This document shows, in pieces, positions 28,225 through 37,772 of a stretch of 64,000 nucleotides of DNA (positions are counted from its first letter, which is position 1; every line of letters starts with the position of its first letter). The position numbers and the translations under genes were made by a program. The stretch is taken from assembly GCF_001679485.1 (NCBI RefSeq), contig NZ_LZOZ01000017.1, forward strand, positions 124,001-188,000, read 5' to 3'. The DNA comes from Haemophilus sp. CCUG 60358. GTDB taxonomy: Bacteria; Pseudomonadota; Gammaproteobacteria; Enterobacterales; Pasteurellaceae. A model generated the notes under the pieces. The model saw nothing but the letters and a program-made list of their open reading frames with translations, ran no database searches and was not told the origin of the DNA.

Positions 28225-30474
28225 CTATAAACGTTTTGCTTCGATAACGTCGTCTAACTTCGCTAATCTGGCTAGTATTTTACTTAAACTTTCGACATTT
28301 TTCAGTTCAATTTCCATATCCATCGTTGCTACTTGTTTTTTGGTGTCCGCACGGCTTGAAACACCTAGCACACTGACTTTTTCATTCGCCAGCACAGTCG
28401 TAATATCGCGTAATAAACCATTACGATCACTTGCCACGATGCGAATATTAATATGGAAACCAGCCGCGTAATTATCCCCCCAAAGGGCTTCTACCACGCG
28501 TTCAGGATGTGCCGCTTGTAATTCAATAAACTGCTCACAATCGCAGCGATGAATTGAGATGCCACGTCCCATAGTAATATAGCCTGCGATTGCATCGCCT
28601 GGAATCGGTTGGCAACAACGCGCCATATGATGCAGTAAATTACCGACGCCTTCAACAATCACATAGCCTTTTTTCTGTTGCTGATCTGCTTTTTGTTGTG
28701 CTTTTTGCTGCGCGGTATTCGCACTTTTGCTCGCCACATGACGGAGAATTTCTTGATCTGCCTCTTCAGCCGTCACTTTAATTAATCGACTTTGTAAAAA
28801 ATTCACCAACTGATTTAAACGAATATCCCCGCTACCGATACCCGCATATAAATCTTCAAGGTTTTTTAAGTTATAACGAGGTAATGCAACCTGCTCTACT
28901 TGTTTTAAACTGATATTCAAACGCGCAAGCTCATTATCTAATAGCTCTTTACCCGCAGGAACGTTTTTATCACGATCTTGTTTTTTGAACCACGCTTGGA
29001 TTTTCGCACGCGCTTTTGACGTATGCGTAAAACCTAAGTTCGGATTGACCCAATCTCGGCTTGGGTTCGGATTTTTCTGCGTAATGATATCCACTTGCTC
29101 ACCCATTTGTAAGTGATAAGTGAATGGCACGATACGCCCCCCGACTTTTGCCCCAATACAACGGTGACCAATTTCACTATGAATCGCATAAGCAAAATCA
29201 AGCGGTGTAGAACCAGCTGGCAAGTCTACTACCTCACCTTTTGGCGTAAACACATAGACTCGGTCATCAAAGACTTGGCTACGCAATTCCGCCATCACTT
29301 CGCCAGAATCTGTAATATCATCTTGCCATGCAAGTAATTTACGCAACCAAGTGATTTTTTCTTCGTAAGCAGAAAGGCTACCTGTCGTCCCTTCTTTGTA
29401 TTTCCAGTGCGCCGCAACCCCAAGTTCAGCATCATCATGCATTTGTTGAGTACGAATTTGCACTTCAATCGGCTTACCGCCTTTGCCCAATACCACAGTA
29501 TGAATGGATTGATAGCCATTCGGTTTAGGATTGGCGACATAGTCATCAAATTCTTTTGGTAAGTGTTTGAAATGGGTATGCACGATACCAAGCGCGGTAT
29601 AACAATCCTGCAATTTTTGCACAATAACTCTGACCGCTCTTACATCATATAAACCACTAAATTCCAAATGTTTCTTTTGCATTTTTCGCCAAATGCTATA
29701 GATGTGTTTTGGACGACCGTAAACCTCAACCTGATCAATATTTTCTTTTAAATAACCGGTTAATTCTGTCACAAAATCAGTAATATACTGTTCACGATCT
29801 AAACGACGCTCATGCAATAATTTGGCGATATTTCGATATTGTTCTGGATGCAAATAACGGAAACAGTAATCTTCAAGCTCCCATTTCAATTGACCGATAC
29901 CTAAACGGTTCGCTAACGGGGCATAAATATTGGAACATTCTTTGGCTGCCAACACTTTTTCTTCTTCGCAAAAATGATTTTCCGCATCGCGAAGAAAGGT
30001 AATACGTTCGGCAAGTTTGATGATCACACAGCGGAAATCGTCCACCATCGCAAGGAGCATACGGCGTACATTATCCACTTGAGAGGCATTGGCAGAATGA
30101 CTGGCGTTGAGCTGGCGGATGTTATCCATCTCTTCCACGCCTTTGAGTAATTTCGTGATTTTAGAACCAAAATCTTCTTGAATTTGTTCCCAATCTACGA
30201 GTTGATTGGCGACTAATGGGAATAGCATCGCAGTGAGCAAACTCTCACTGTCCATATTCATTTCATGCAGGATTTCCACCATTTCCACACCGGATTGCAA
30301 TGTGAGCACTGCATTTTCCATTTTATCGGCATGTTCAGCTATTTTAGCTTGAGCGTAATACCAGGCATCAATCAGGGACTTTTCAGTGGCGGCAGGAAGT
30401 TTAAGGCTCGAACACCATTGCTCGATCACAAAATCTTGCGGATTTAATAAGTGAGAACCACGAACTGCAACCAT
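28225..30474 (-). CDS. relA: GTP pyrophosphokinase RelA
   Basis: Makes (p)ppGpp on stalled ribosomes. The start at MVAVRGSHLL gives 749 residues and matches RelA family N-termini; AGGGGG lies before it, and a longer frame adds 12 unrelated residues. The N-terminal hydrolase-like domain has lost the His-Asp pair, the synthetase domain carries EFDDYVANPKPNGYQSIH, and TGS (DLPAGSTPLDFAYAIH), zinc-finger-like and C-terminal ACT regions follow. The EFDD motif marks RelA rather than SpoT. A variant uptake motif lies at 29633-29641. Confidence 0.96.
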   Translation of the reverse strand: MVAVRGSHLLNPQDFVIEQWCSSLKLPAATEKSLIDAWYYAQAKIAEHADKMENAVLTLQSGVEMVEILHEMNMDSESLLTAMLFPLVANQLVDWEQIQEDFGSKITKLLKGVEEMDNIRQLNASHSANASQVDNVRRMLLAMVDDFRCVIIKLAERITFLRDAENHFCEEEKVLAAKECSNIYAPLANRLGIGQLKWELEDYCFRYLHPEQYRNIAKLLHERRLDREQYITDFVTELTGYLKENIDQVEVYGRPKHIYSIWRKMQKKHLEFSGLYDVRAVRVIVQKLQDCYTALGIVHTHFKHLPKEFDDYVANPKPNGYQSIHTVVLGKGGKPIEVQIRTQQMHDDAELGVAAHWKYKEGTTGSLSAYEEKITWLRKLLAWQDDITDSGEVMAELRSQVFDDRVYVFTPKGEVVDLPAGSTPLDFAYAIHSEIGHRCIGAKVGGRIVPFTYHLQMGEQVDIITQKNPNPSRDWVNPNLGFTHTSKARAKIQAWFKKQDRDKNVPAGKELLDNELARLNISLKQVEQVALPRYNLKNLEDLYAGIGSGDIRLNQLVNFLQSRLIKVTAEEADQEILRHVASKSANTAQQKAQQKADQQQKKGYVIVEGVGNLLHHMARCCQPIPGDAIAGYITMGRGISIHRCDCEQFIELQAAHPERVVEALWGDNYAAGFHINIRIVASDRNGLLRDITTVLANEKVSVLGVSSRADTKKQVATMDMEIELKNVESLSKILARLAKLDDVIEAKRL

Positions 30475-30499
30475 AATACCCCCTTGTTGATGAATATGG

Positions 30500-30541
30500 C
30501 TCGGTGACATCCTGTCAACCGAGTTGTCTTTTTAAGACAAC
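30500..30541 (-). promoter_or_regulatory. Tandem hairpins in the relA leader
   Basis: Two stems lie in the 100 bases before relA. GTTGTC/GACAAC (30523-30541) has a loop of TTAAAAA on the transcribed strand. CTCGG-TGACA/TGTCA-CCGAG (30500-30523) has a one-base bulge and a GGA loop. Neither is followed by a T-run. The second ends about 25 bases before the start codon. Confidence 0.55.
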
Positions 30542-30575
30542 AAAAAAGTCTGACTATTCTATCAGAATTTACACC

Positions 30576-31886
30576 TTATTTGATAAATAATGTCACTGAC
30601 TCCAAATGACTGGTATGCGGGAACATATCAATCATGGCAGTTTTGATGATACGATACCCGAAAGAGCGAAGTATTTCTGCATCTCGTACTAAGGTTGCAG
30701 GGTTGCAAGATACATAAAGAATGCTTTCTGCACCCAGCTCACATAACGCATTCAGCGCAAAAGCGGCACCACTGCGAGGCGGATCGAGAAGAATTTTATT
30801 GAAATGTTGTTTTGCCCAAGGTTGTTCTGAAAAAGCTTGGTCTAAATCAGCTTGATAAAATTCAACATTCTCAATGTGGTTAAATTGTGCATTCGTTTGG
30901 GCTTTTTGAACCATGTCAAAAACACCTTCAATTCCAACCGCACTTTTCACGCGTTTGGCTAAAGGCAGAGTAAAATTACCCATGCCACAGAATAAATCTA
31001 AAACGTGATCGTCCTGATTCAAATCAAGCCAATCTAAAGCAGTCTCAACCATTTGCTGATTTAAGCGAGTATTCACTTGAATAAAATCGCGGATATCAAA
31101 AGATAAACGAATATCGTCTAATGCATAATAAGGCATTTCACCATGTACAAGTTGAATACCTTGATCATCTTGTAAAAACAAATTTACGGCATTTACACGA
31201 GCAAACTCGAGCAACAAAGTGCGGTCAGTTTCGGCTAAGTTTCCTTTATAGCGTAACAACATAGCTACGCCATTCTCTGCTGAAACCAATTCAATATGTC
31301 CTAATTGTTTCGGGGCTGAATATTGCGCCCAAAGTGCGGTCAATTTGGGGATAAGATCATTGATTGCTTGCTCTGCGACTAAGCATTGCTGAATGCTGAC
31401 TAACTGATTGGAGTTTTTCTGACGAAATCCCATTTCAATAGTTTTGTTTTTAGCATTCCACAGTAAACTTAATCGTACTCGACGACGATAAGCCCATTGT
31501 TCACCACAAATCATTGGCATTAATTGAATGGGCTCTGCTTGCAGTTTACTTAATCGAGAAAAAAGGGCCTTCTCTTTAGCGTTACGTTGCATTTCTACAG
31601 GAATATGCTGACCTTGGCAGCCACCACAACGCCCATAATAACAACATTGTGGCTCAACACGGTGATTACTCTCTTGTAGCCATTTTTGTGCAGTCGCTAA
31701 TCCATATTGACGTTTTTCATCGGTCACTACCGCTTCCACTTTTTCCGTTGGTAAAGCATTTTCAATGAACCAGGTTTTACCTTGAATTTTGGCTACGCCT
31801 AATCCTTGATAATCTAAATCCTGAATTTCAGCGACGATTTTTTGTATGGTTTTCTGTTTTTTTTGTGGAGCGTAAAGTAAAGCCAT
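30576..31886 (-). CDS. rlmD: 23S rRNA (uracil-1939-C5)-methyltransferase RlmD
   Basis: SAM-dependent enzyme with an N-terminal TRAM domain (about 10-70), an iron-sulfur cluster site in CCYYGRCGGCQGQ (Cys81/82, 87, 90), a SAM-binding LDLFCGMGNFTLPLA near 298-312 and the catalytic SCNPATL near 393-399. The 436 residues equal the family norm. It follows recO by about 36 bases. Formerly called rumA. Confidence 0.95.
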   Translation of the reverse strand: MALLYAPQKKQKTIQKIVAEIQDLDYQGLGVAKIQGKTWFIENALPTEKVEAVVTDEKRQYGLATAQKWLQESNHRVEPQCCYYGRCGGCQGQHIPVEMQRNAKEKALFSRLSKLQAEPIQLMPMICGEQWAYRRRVRLSLLWNAKNKTIEMGFRQKNSNQLVSIQQCLVAEQAINDLIPKLTALWAQYSAPKQLGHIELVSAENGVAMLLRYKGNLAETDRTLLLEFARVNAVNLFLQDDQGIQLVHGEMPYYALDDIRLSFDIRDFIQVNTRLNQQMVETALDWLDLNQDDHVLDLFCGMGNFTLPLAKRVKSAVGIEGVFDMVQKAQTNAQFNHIENVEFYQADLDQAFSEQPWAKQHFNKILLDPPRSGAAFALNALCELGAESILYVSCNPATLVRDAEILRSFGYRIIKTAMIDMFPHTSHLESVTLFIK

Positions 31887-31922
31887 GATGGTGTTTTAAT
31901 CTATTTGTATCAAAGAAAGGGA

Positions 31923-32627
31923 TTATTTTAAATAAAGTACGTTTTGCGTAAATAATTCTCGGCTTTTCAGCGGTTTATCACCTAAATAAGGTTTAAGCAC
32001 GATGCGGGTAAAACGTTTTGCTGCTTGTAAGACCGCCTCATCAGTAAATTCTAAACGGTCAAAGGCGAGTAAATCTCGACCATAAAAGGTCAAGTTATCT
32101 TTCACCAACGAAGCGATAAAACCCTTTTCCGCACGGTATTGGTAAGTCATCGATTCATCCACTGGCAAACCTGAGCCAGCACAATGCAGAAAATCAATGC
32201 CATAACCTAAGATTTTAAGTAAATGAAATTCAAATAAGCGTAATGTAGGCTCAACCTGCGGCTGAGTCGCTAAGCCTGTTAAGCATTGTAGATAATGCTG
32301 AAAAAGCTGTGGATTGGCAGTCTCTGGCTCGATCACACGCGTAATCAATTCATTAACATAAAACCCGCTGTATAGAGCCGTCTGTTGTAAAGGTAATGTA
32401 ATCGCAGCCGGTTCAGCTTTGGTGAGTGTTTTTAATGCGCCTTTCCCTGACCAACGAAGAAGTAATGGCGTAAAAGGCTGTAAGACAGATTTCCATGCCG
32501 AACGTTTCGCACGTGCACCTTTTGCAATAACCGTCAAACGTCCCGTTTCTTCAGTGAATAAATCAACCAAAAGGCTGGTTTCACTATAAGGACGACGATG
32601 CAATACAAAGCCGCGTTGGAGATCCAT
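31923..32627 (-). CDS. recO: DNA repair protein RecO
   Basis: RecFOR mediator that loads RecA on SSB-coated DNA. The 234-residue protein starts with the typical OB-fold sequence [23 protein letters not shown], followed by [13 protein letters not shown] and a helical C-terminal domain. Only 7 bases separate it from oapB upstream. The combination oapA-oapB-recO-rlmD-relA is an old Haemophilus arrangement. Confidence 0.93.
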   Translation of the reverse strand: MDLQRGFVLHRRPYSETSLLVDLFTEETGRLTVIAKGARAKRSAWKSVLQPFTPLLLRWSGKGALKTLTKAEPAAITLPLQQTALYSGFYVNELITRVIEPETANPQLFQHYLQCLTGLATQPQVEPTLRLFEFHLLKILGYGIDFLHCAGSGLPVDESMTYQYRAEKGFIASLVKDNLTFYGRDLLAFDRLEFTDEAVLQAAKRFTRIVLKPYLGDKPLKSRELFTQNVLYLK

Positions 32628-32634
32628 AAAAGAA

Positions 32635-33042
32635 TTATTTGCCTGATTTTAATTCACTTGGTTGTTTAACACAGCGTTCTGCGAGCACTTCACCTACGCT
32701 AGTTTGTAATTGACTGAAGTCATCACGCTCCTGCCAATACCAACGAATATTCGCATAATTTCTCCCACGCTCAGAAATCACTCGTGTCAATTTTTCGGTT
32801 ACATCATTAAAAGTAACGGTCACCTGACTAAGTGTTTTTTTACTTTTCTGTTTTTGCTTGGTATGAACCACACTCACTTCTTTATTGCCTTTACACAAAT
32901 AAACCGTCGCTGAACCCTTTTGGGATTTTTTATCAACGGTTTGCACTTTCATTTTCTGTGGTGCTGGTTTGCTTAATTCAACATTTTGTGAACAAGCAGA
33001 AAGACAAAGTGCGGTCAAAATTACGCTTAATTTTTTTAACAT
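32635..33042 (-). CDS. oapB: Opacity-associated lipoprotein OapB, MliC-like domain
   Basis: Lipoprotein of 135 residues: signal with lipobox LSAC (lipidated Cys17), then a beta-rich domain with [13 protein letters not shown], like membrane-bound lysozyme inhibitors (MliC). From memory, H. influenzae oapB lies downstream of oapA and is needed for full OapA-dependent colony opacity. The start at MLKKLSV gives a proper signal peptide; a longer frame would bury it. An uptake signal encodes part of the signal peptide. The name is unrelated to the OLE-RNA-binding OapB of Firmicutes. Confidence 0.8.
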   Translation of the reverse strand: MLKKLSVILTALCLSACSQNVELSKPAPQKMKVQTVDKKSQKGSATVYLCKGNKEVSVVHTKQKQKSKKTLSQVTVTFNDVTEKLTRVISERGRNYANIRWYWQERDDFSQLQTSVGEVLAERCVKQPSELKSGK

Positions 33043-33063
33043 GAATTCTATTTCCATCAAGGG

Positions 33064-33107
33064 TTGTTTATGATTGCTCACTTTGCAAAATGAGCAAGGA
33101 TAAACAA
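33064..33107 (-). promoter_or_regulatory. Long stem-loop in the oapA-oapB gap
   Basis: TTGTTTAT/ATAAACAA (8 bp) encloses a 2x2 internal loop and TTGCTCA/TGAGCAA (7 bp) with a 10-base loop. It lies 22 bases before the oapB start and downstream of the oapA terminator hairpin. Confidence 0.7.
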
Positions 33108-33115
33108 TCTTATCT

Positions 33116-33140
33116 AGAAAAATGGGCGATTACTCGCCCA
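33116..33140 (-). terminator. Terminator or attenuator after oapA
   Basis: TGGGCGA, loop GTAA and TCGCCCA form a GC-rich stem followed on the minus strand by TTTTTC. oapB follows about 75 bases later, so it may reduce read-through from oapA. Confidence 0.75.
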
Positions 33141-33147
33141 CTAAAAA

Positions 33148-34530
33148 TTATTTTTTATACTGATATGAACCATCGGCTTGACGAATGAACTTACCGCCAT
33201 TTGATAAACGAAGCTCACTCACTCGGCCTTGACCGTTCACTGAAACCTGTACTTTGTCACCAGGTTTGAAGCTGCTTAATGCATTACCTGCACCATTTGC
33301 TTTGGTCATCGCATTCACATCGGCAATATTCAATTTATTATCACGGAATACTTGCATCAGTGAAACACCTTGCGGCACAGTTAATGTTTTTGTTGCACCT
33401 GTTTGAGCTACTGGTTCTGCAGCTTTCACAGTCTTGTTGGTTGCGGATTTCGCTTCCACAATTTGAACTTTAGTTTCTTTAGTCGCAACAGGTTTAGCTT
33501 CTTGAATTTTACTTTGCTCTTTTTTCACAGTTTGAGTCGGCTGAGCTGTCGCTTTTTCAGTTGCTGGTTTAGGTTGTTTTTTCTCTTGAACCACTGGTGT
33601 ATGTTCATGACGAGGTTCTGCTTTATGCTCAACCGTTGCAGTATGTTTTTCTACAGCTGGTTGTGCAGTTTTCACTGGATCTTTAGCTGCTGTCGGAGCA
33701 ACAGTAGTTGGTTGAGCTGGAGCTTGTGTTGCAGGTTGTTGAGCAACAGTTTGTGGTGCAGGCTCTGCTGGTTGTGATTTAGCAGCATCTGCCTTATCAC
33801 CTACATATTCCATTGCTGGAGGTGTATCTGATTTAGCATCATTTGCTGCTTGTTCTGTTTTTGCTGGTGCTACCGTATTATTGTTATCTAATATCGTCGT
33901 TTCAACTGGTTGAGATTGATCCAATGATTGGAATTGAACTGGTATTTCATTACCATTTTGTTGTTCAAAAGACTCCACCGTATCTGAATTTGGTTTTAGG
34001 GTGAAGAAAATGATCAGTAATACCACTAAACCCAAAATCGCAATAAATAAACGACGATGTTTTTCCGGTAACATTTGTAGAACCTTCCATTTTTCAGGTG
34101 ATTTCAAGCCTGCTGCCGCAGCGGCTACCGGTGCAACTGTTTCGGCTTGAGTTGTCACTTCTTCCACAATCTCTTCTGCAGGAGAATTTTCAAAAATCAC
34201 TTTTTCTTCCGCTACGTTTTCTACCTGAACATTCTCAACGGGCTCTTGAGTTCCGAAAGCACTTGATGGCACTGATTGTTCAGTATTTTCACTTTGAAAT
34301 GCTTGAGAAGGTGAAAAAGGTTGGCTTGCTGCCGCACCAAAAGTTGGTTCGCGACGAACATGGAATTGCGTATCTGGTTGCTCTTTTTTACCAAATAAAC
34401 CTTTGGCTTTATCAAAAATTGAGCCACTTTGTTGAACCGGTTTTCTTGGTGTCACAGAGTCTGTTTGATTAAATCCTAAATCTAATTCATTTTGAGATGA
34501 ATTGTCGTTAGGTTGATTTTTATTATCCAC
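33148..34530 (-). CDS. oapA: Opacity-associated protein A (OapA)
   Basis: Cell-envelope protein linked to colony opacity and nasopharyngeal colonisation in H. influenzae. The 460-residue product has a soluble acidic/polar N-terminus (1-155), one membrane segment near 163-178 (LFIAILGLVVLLIIFF), a long Pro/Ala/Gln/Lys-rich low-complexity region (about 185-370) and a C-terminal OapA/LysM-like domain (about 375-460: VPQGVSLMQVFRDN). This is a type II membrane layout with the C-terminal domain in the periplasm, probably contacting peptidoglycan. The low-complexity part is expected to vary between strains. Confidence 0.9.
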   Translation of the reverse strand: MDNKNQPNDNSSQNELDLGFNQTDSVTPRKPVQQSGSIFDKAKGLFGKKEQPDTQFHVRREPTFGAAASQPFSPSQAFQSENTEQSVPSSAFGTQEPVENVQVENVAEEKVIFENSPAEEIVEEVTTQAETVAPVAAAAAGLKSPEKWKVLQMLPEKHRRLFIAILGLVVLLIIFFTLKPNSDTVESFEQQNGNEIPVQFQSLDQSQPVETTILDNNNTVAPAKTEQAANDAKSDTPPAMEYVGDKADAAKSQPAEPAPQTVAQQPATQAPAQPTTVAPTAAKDPVKTAQPAVEKHTATVEHKAEPRHEHTPVVQEKKQPKPATEKATAQPTQTVKKEQSKIQEAKPVATKETKVQIVEAKSATNKTVKAAEPVAQTGATKTLTVPQGVSLMQVFRDNKLNIADVNAMTKANGAGNALSSFKPGDKVQVSVNGQGRVSELRLSNGGKFIRQADGSYQYKK

Positions 34531-34605
34531 GGGATTACCTCGATTTGCTAAACTAAAGATCGCACAAAAAGTGCGGTGAAAAATTGGATCGTATTTTATC
34601 GGATC

Positions 34606-35622
34606 TTACGCTGTGTATAAAGTCTTATTTGGCTCTCCACCGATTTCTCGAGCTAATTTGGGTACTAAATAGCCAGAAGTGAGCGCCTGTAATTCTTTAT
34701 AAATTTGTAACGCTTTCTCATCTGAAATATAGAAATGGCTCGCACCTTGCACTTTATCCAACAAATGCAAGTAATAAGGCAGAATGCCTGCTTGAAATAG
34801 CTTATCGCTTAATTCTTTTAATGTATGTGGGTTATCATTCACATCTTTTAAAAGGACTGATTGATTGAGTAATGTGACCTTAGCGCCTACCAGTTTTTGC
34901 ATAGCGAAAGCGAGTTCTTCATCAATTTCATTTGGGTGATTGATATGCGTCACAAACACCGTTTTTAATGGACTTTTTAACAATAAATCACAAAATTCAT
35001 CCGTAATGCGCTCTGGAATCACGACCGGCAAACGAGAGTGAATACGCAAACGCTGTAAGTGCGGTATCTTTTCAAGGCGTTCTAATAGCCACGCCCATTC
35101 ACTATCCTTCGCCATCATCGGATCGCCCCCCGAAAAAATCACTTCTTCGATTTCAGGATGTGCGACAATATAGTCTATTGCTTGTTGCCAACTGGTTTTA
35201 TTGCCTGGGTTTTGATCATAAGGAAAATGACGACGAAAGCAATAACGACAATTGATTGCACAGCCCCCTTTTGCCATAAACAGCAAGCGATTTTGGTATT
35301 TATGCAGAATATTAGGCACCGCATTTTTTTGCTGTTCATCTAAAGGATCTTGGCTAAAACCTTCGGCCTCTATAAACTCTTGTTGAGCCGTCATTACCTG
35401 TAAAAAAAGTGGGTCTTTAGGATTTCCCTTTTCCATTTTTTCAACAAAAGGTAAAGGCACTCGCATAGCAAAAAGTTTACGAGCGGCGATATCTTCAGCA
35501 AAATCTTCAACAGGTAAATTTAAGGTTTTTAATAAGATTTTCGGATCAGAAATCGCATTTTTTAGGGTTTCTAACCAATTTTGTTCTTCTCTAATCGCAA
35601 TATTTCGGGTTAAAATACGCAC
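34606..35622 (-). CDS. epmB: EF-P (R)-beta-lysylation lysine 2,3-aminomutase EpmB
   Basis: Radical-SAM, PLP-dependent enzyme that converts lysine to (R)-beta-lysine for attachment to EF-P. The CAINCRYC motif (Cys about 121, 125, 128) binds the 4Fe-4S cluster, and the C-terminal part (LLDKVQGASHF, SGYLVPKLARE) fits EpmB. GTG at 35622 is preferred, giving 338 residues and an N-terminus VRIL as I remember in H. influenzae; TTG at 35628 (two residues longer) has closer spacing to AGAG and cannot be excluded. It is divergent from its substrate gene efp, as in enterobacteria. Confidence 0.93.
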   Translation of the reverse strand: MRILTRNIAIREEQNWLETLKNAISDPKILLKTLNLPVEDFAEDIAARKLFAMRVPLPFVEKMEKGNPKDPLFLQVMTAQQEFIEAEGFSQDPLDEQQKNAVPNILHKYQNRLLFMAKGGCAINCRYCFRRHFPYDQNPGNKTSWQQAIDYIVAHPEIEEVIFSGGDPMMAKDSEWAWLLERLEKIPHLQRLRIHSRLPVVIPERITDEFCDLLLKSPLKTVFVTHINHPNEIDEELAFAMQKLVGAKVTLLNQSVLLKDVNDNPHTLKELSDKLFQAGILPYYLHLLDKVQGASHFYISDEKALQIYKELQALTSGYLVPKLAREIGGEPNKTLYTA

Positions 35623-35657
35623 TTTCAAACAATCTCTATTTTTAGGATATTTTTAAT

Positions 35658-36224
35658 ATGGCTACATATACTACCAGTGATTTCAAACCAGGTCTAAAAT
35701 TTATGCAAGACGGTGAGCCTTGTGTGATCGTTGAAAACGAATTCGTTAAACCAGGTAAAGGCCAAGCTTTTACTCGTACTCGTATTCGTAAATTAATTTC
35801 AGGCAAAGTATTAGACGTAAACTTCAAATCTGGTACTTCGGTTGAAGCTGCTGATGTTATGGATCTTAACCTCACTTATTCATACAAAGATGATGCATTC
35901 TGGTACTTTATGCACCCAGAAACATTCGAACAATACTCTGCTGATGCAAAAGCAGTAGGTGATGCAGAAAAATGGTTATTAGACCAAGCAGATTGTATCG
36001 TGACTTTATGGAACGGTGCGCCAATTACTGTCACTCCACCAAACTTCGTAGAATTAGAAATCATCGATACTGACCCTGGTCTTAAAGGTGATACTGCGGG
36101 CACTGGCGGTAAACCAGCAACATTAAGTACTGGAGCTGTGGTGAAAGTACCTCTTTTCGTTCAAATCGGTGAAGTAATTAAAGTCGATACTCGTTCAGGC
36201 GAATACGTTTCTCGTGTGAAATAA
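35658..36224 (+). CDS. efp: Translation elongation factor P
   Basis: Relieves ribosome stalling at polyproline. The 188-residue protein has three beta-barrel domains. The tip loop KPGKGQAF places the modifiable lysine at residue 34, the residue beta-lysylated by EpmA with substrate from EpmB, whose gene is 35 bases away on the other strand. epmA is not in the window. AGGA precedes the ATG. Confidence 0.97.
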   Translation: MATYTTSDFKPGLKFMQDGEPCVIVENEFVKPGKGQAFTRTRIRKLISGKVLDVNFKSGTSVEAADVMDLNLTYSYKDDAFWYFMHPETFEQYSADAKAVGDAEKWLLDQADCIVTLWNGAPITVTPPNFVELEIIDTDPGLKGDTAGTGGKPATLSTGAVVKVPLFVQIGEVIKVDTRSGEYVSRVK

Positions 36225-36248
36225 TCTTTCATTGTGAGATAAAAAGCG

Positions 36249-36281
36249 CGGTCAATATTTGATAAATATTGGCCGTTTTTT
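36249..36281 (+). terminator. Terminator of efp
   Basis: CGGTCAATATTT and AAATATTGGCCG pair with one bulge and are followed by six T. Confidence 0.8.
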
Positions 36282-36309
36282 ATTACCTACTCATTAGTTT
36301 CATAGAGAT

Positions 36310-36339
36310 AAAAAATGCGGTTATTTCTAACCGCACTTT
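36310..36339 (-). terminator. Terminator of the protein E gene
   Basis: GTGCGGTTA and TAACCGCAT pair and are followed on minus by a T-run. One arm is a perfect uptake signal. Confidence 0.75.
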
Positions 36340-36345
36340 GATTGA

Positions 36346-36849
36346 TTATTTCGCTTTTGAGCCTTCTAAATCTAAAGAAGGTTTTCTATCTGAGTTAACA
36401 CAAATGATTTGTGCCGCCGCATAGAGCGTTGTATTAGGTTTTAAGCTAATTGTGTATTTCTCTTGTTTTTTCGGTGCGGCACGCAAACCTTCGCCCCAGA
36501 AATCATCATAAAAATCAGTACGAACTTGGGTTAAATGGTAATTCTTACAGTTTAAGATTTTATATTGGCGAACAGAACGTGCATAACGTTTTTTCTCATT
36601 TGGATACACATATAAACCTTTATCCAAATTCACCACCGCATCAAAATGCACTTGATTTAAATCTTGGTTGTCCACCCAAATTGAATCGGTATCAATGTAG
36701 TAATTTTTATCTTTTACTAATCGAACATACCCTACTCTATCTTTTGAAGGAGGCGTTAATGTCACCTCTTCTTGTGTAACTGGCGATTGAACAGCTGAAC
36801 AGCCTGCTAAAAGGGCTACACCTAAAAACGTTAATGCTAATTTTTTCAT
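36346..36849 (-). CDS. pe: Surface adhesin lipoprotein, protein E
   Basis: A 167-residue lipoprotein with lipobox LLAGC (Cys17) and the protein E sequence pattern: GYVRLVKDKNYYIDTDSIWVD near 40-60, LDKGLYVYPNEKKRYARSVRQYKILNC near 75-101, and FYDDFWGEGLRAAPKKQ near 113-129. In nontypeable H. influenzae this protein binds vitronectin, laminin and plasminogen and helps adhesion. The two cysteines of the mature domain can form its disulfide. The mapped binding region KRYARSVRQYKIL is conserved here. The Shine-Dalgarno AAGGAGG is strong. It is next to pflA, as in H. influenzae. Confidence 0.9.
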   Translation of the reverse strand: MKKLALTFLGVALLAGCSAVQSPVTQEEVTLTPPSKDRVGYVRLVKDKNYYIDTDSIWVDNQDLNQVHFDAVVNLDKGLYVYPNEKKRYARSVRQYKILNCKNYHLTQVRTDFYDDFWGEGLRAAPKKQEKYTISLKPNTTLYAAAQIICVNSDRKPSLDLEGSKAK

Positions 36850-36902
36850 TTTTCCTCCTTAAAGCTTTCTAAAGCCTGCTGTTAATCTTTTTATACCTTA
36901 GC

Positions 36903-37643
36903 TTAATATTTTACCGTATGTCCATATCCTTCAAGAATCGTTTTGATGTGTTCAAGTGACTCTTTTGTCGGTGGTAAAACATCTGCGAGCTCATACTCAA
37001 AGCCAAGGGTTTTCCATTTATGAGCGCCTAATCGATGATAAGGGAGAAGTTCGACTTTTTCAATATTGGTCATACCTTCAATAAACTGCCCTAGCAGATG
37101 AACATCATGATCGTTATCGGTATAGCCAGGAACCACTACATAACGAATCCAGGTTCGCTGATTACGTTTTTGCAGATATTTCGCAAATTCCAGCGTACGT
37201 TTATTTGGTACGCCAATCAGATTTTGGTGTACTTGATCGTTTAGCTCTTTCAAATCAAGCAAAACAAGATCCGTTACATCAAGCAATTCATCAATAATAT
37301 GATCGTAATGACGCACAAAACCATTGGTGTCTAAACAGGTATTAATACCTTCTGCTTTACAAGCTCGGAACCAATCTCGCACAAATTCTGCTTGGAGAAC
37401 AGCCTCACCACCAGATGCCGTCACGCCACCACCGGTCGCATTCATAAAATGGCGATAACTCACCACTTCTTTCATGAGCTCTTCAACACTAATTTCGCGA
37501 CCACTTTCAAGATCCCAAGTATCACGGTTGTGGCAATATTTGCAACGCATTAAACAGCCTTGCATAAATAAAATAAAACGAATCCCTGGGCCATCCACGG
37601 TGCCACAGGATTCAAAAGAATGAATTCTTCCTAAAACAGACAT
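36903..37643 (-). CDS. pflA: Pyruvate formate-lyase activating enzyme
   Basis: Radical-SAM enzyme that installs the glycyl radical on PflB. CLMRCKYC gives the CxxxCxxC cluster motif at Cys30, 34 and 37, and the glycine-rich [12 protein letters not shown] is near residues 70-81. The 246-residue length is standard. It follows the pflB terminator and so depends on read-through or its own promoter. Confidence 0.95.
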   Translation of the reverse strand: MSVLGRIHSFESCGTVDGPGIRFILFMQGCLMRCKYCHNRDTWDLESGREISVEELMKEVVSYRHFMNATGGGVTASGGEAVLQAEFVRDWFRACKAEGINTCLDTNGFVRHYDHIIDELLDVTDLVLLDLKELNDQVHQNLIGVPNKRTLEFAKYLQKRNQRTWIRYVVVPGYTDNDHDVHLLGQFIEGMTNIEKVELLPYHRLGAHKWKTLGFEYELADVLPPTKESLEHIKTILEGYGHTVKY

Positions 37644-37699
37644 ATATAAATTTCCAAAAAATGAATATAGCTAAATTTTACCAAAAATATCGTCTATAA

Positions 37700-37730
37700 A
37701 AAATGAGCCTGACTTAAATCAGGCTCATAA
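37700..37730 (-). terminator. Terminator of pflB
   Basis: ATGAGCCTGA and TCAGGCTCAT form a 10-bp stem with TTTTTT after it on the minus strand. Confidence 0.88.
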
Positions 37731-37772
37731 TTTTTATGTTCCCGCTAAAGTGCGGTTAAATTTTATCGTGTT

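Noticed and set aside
33403..33777. 124-residue plus-strand frame opposite oapA rich in Phe/Ser/Cys/Trp
   Set aside because: It is the complement of the Ala/Pro/Gln/Lys low-complexity region of OapA and has no family pattern.
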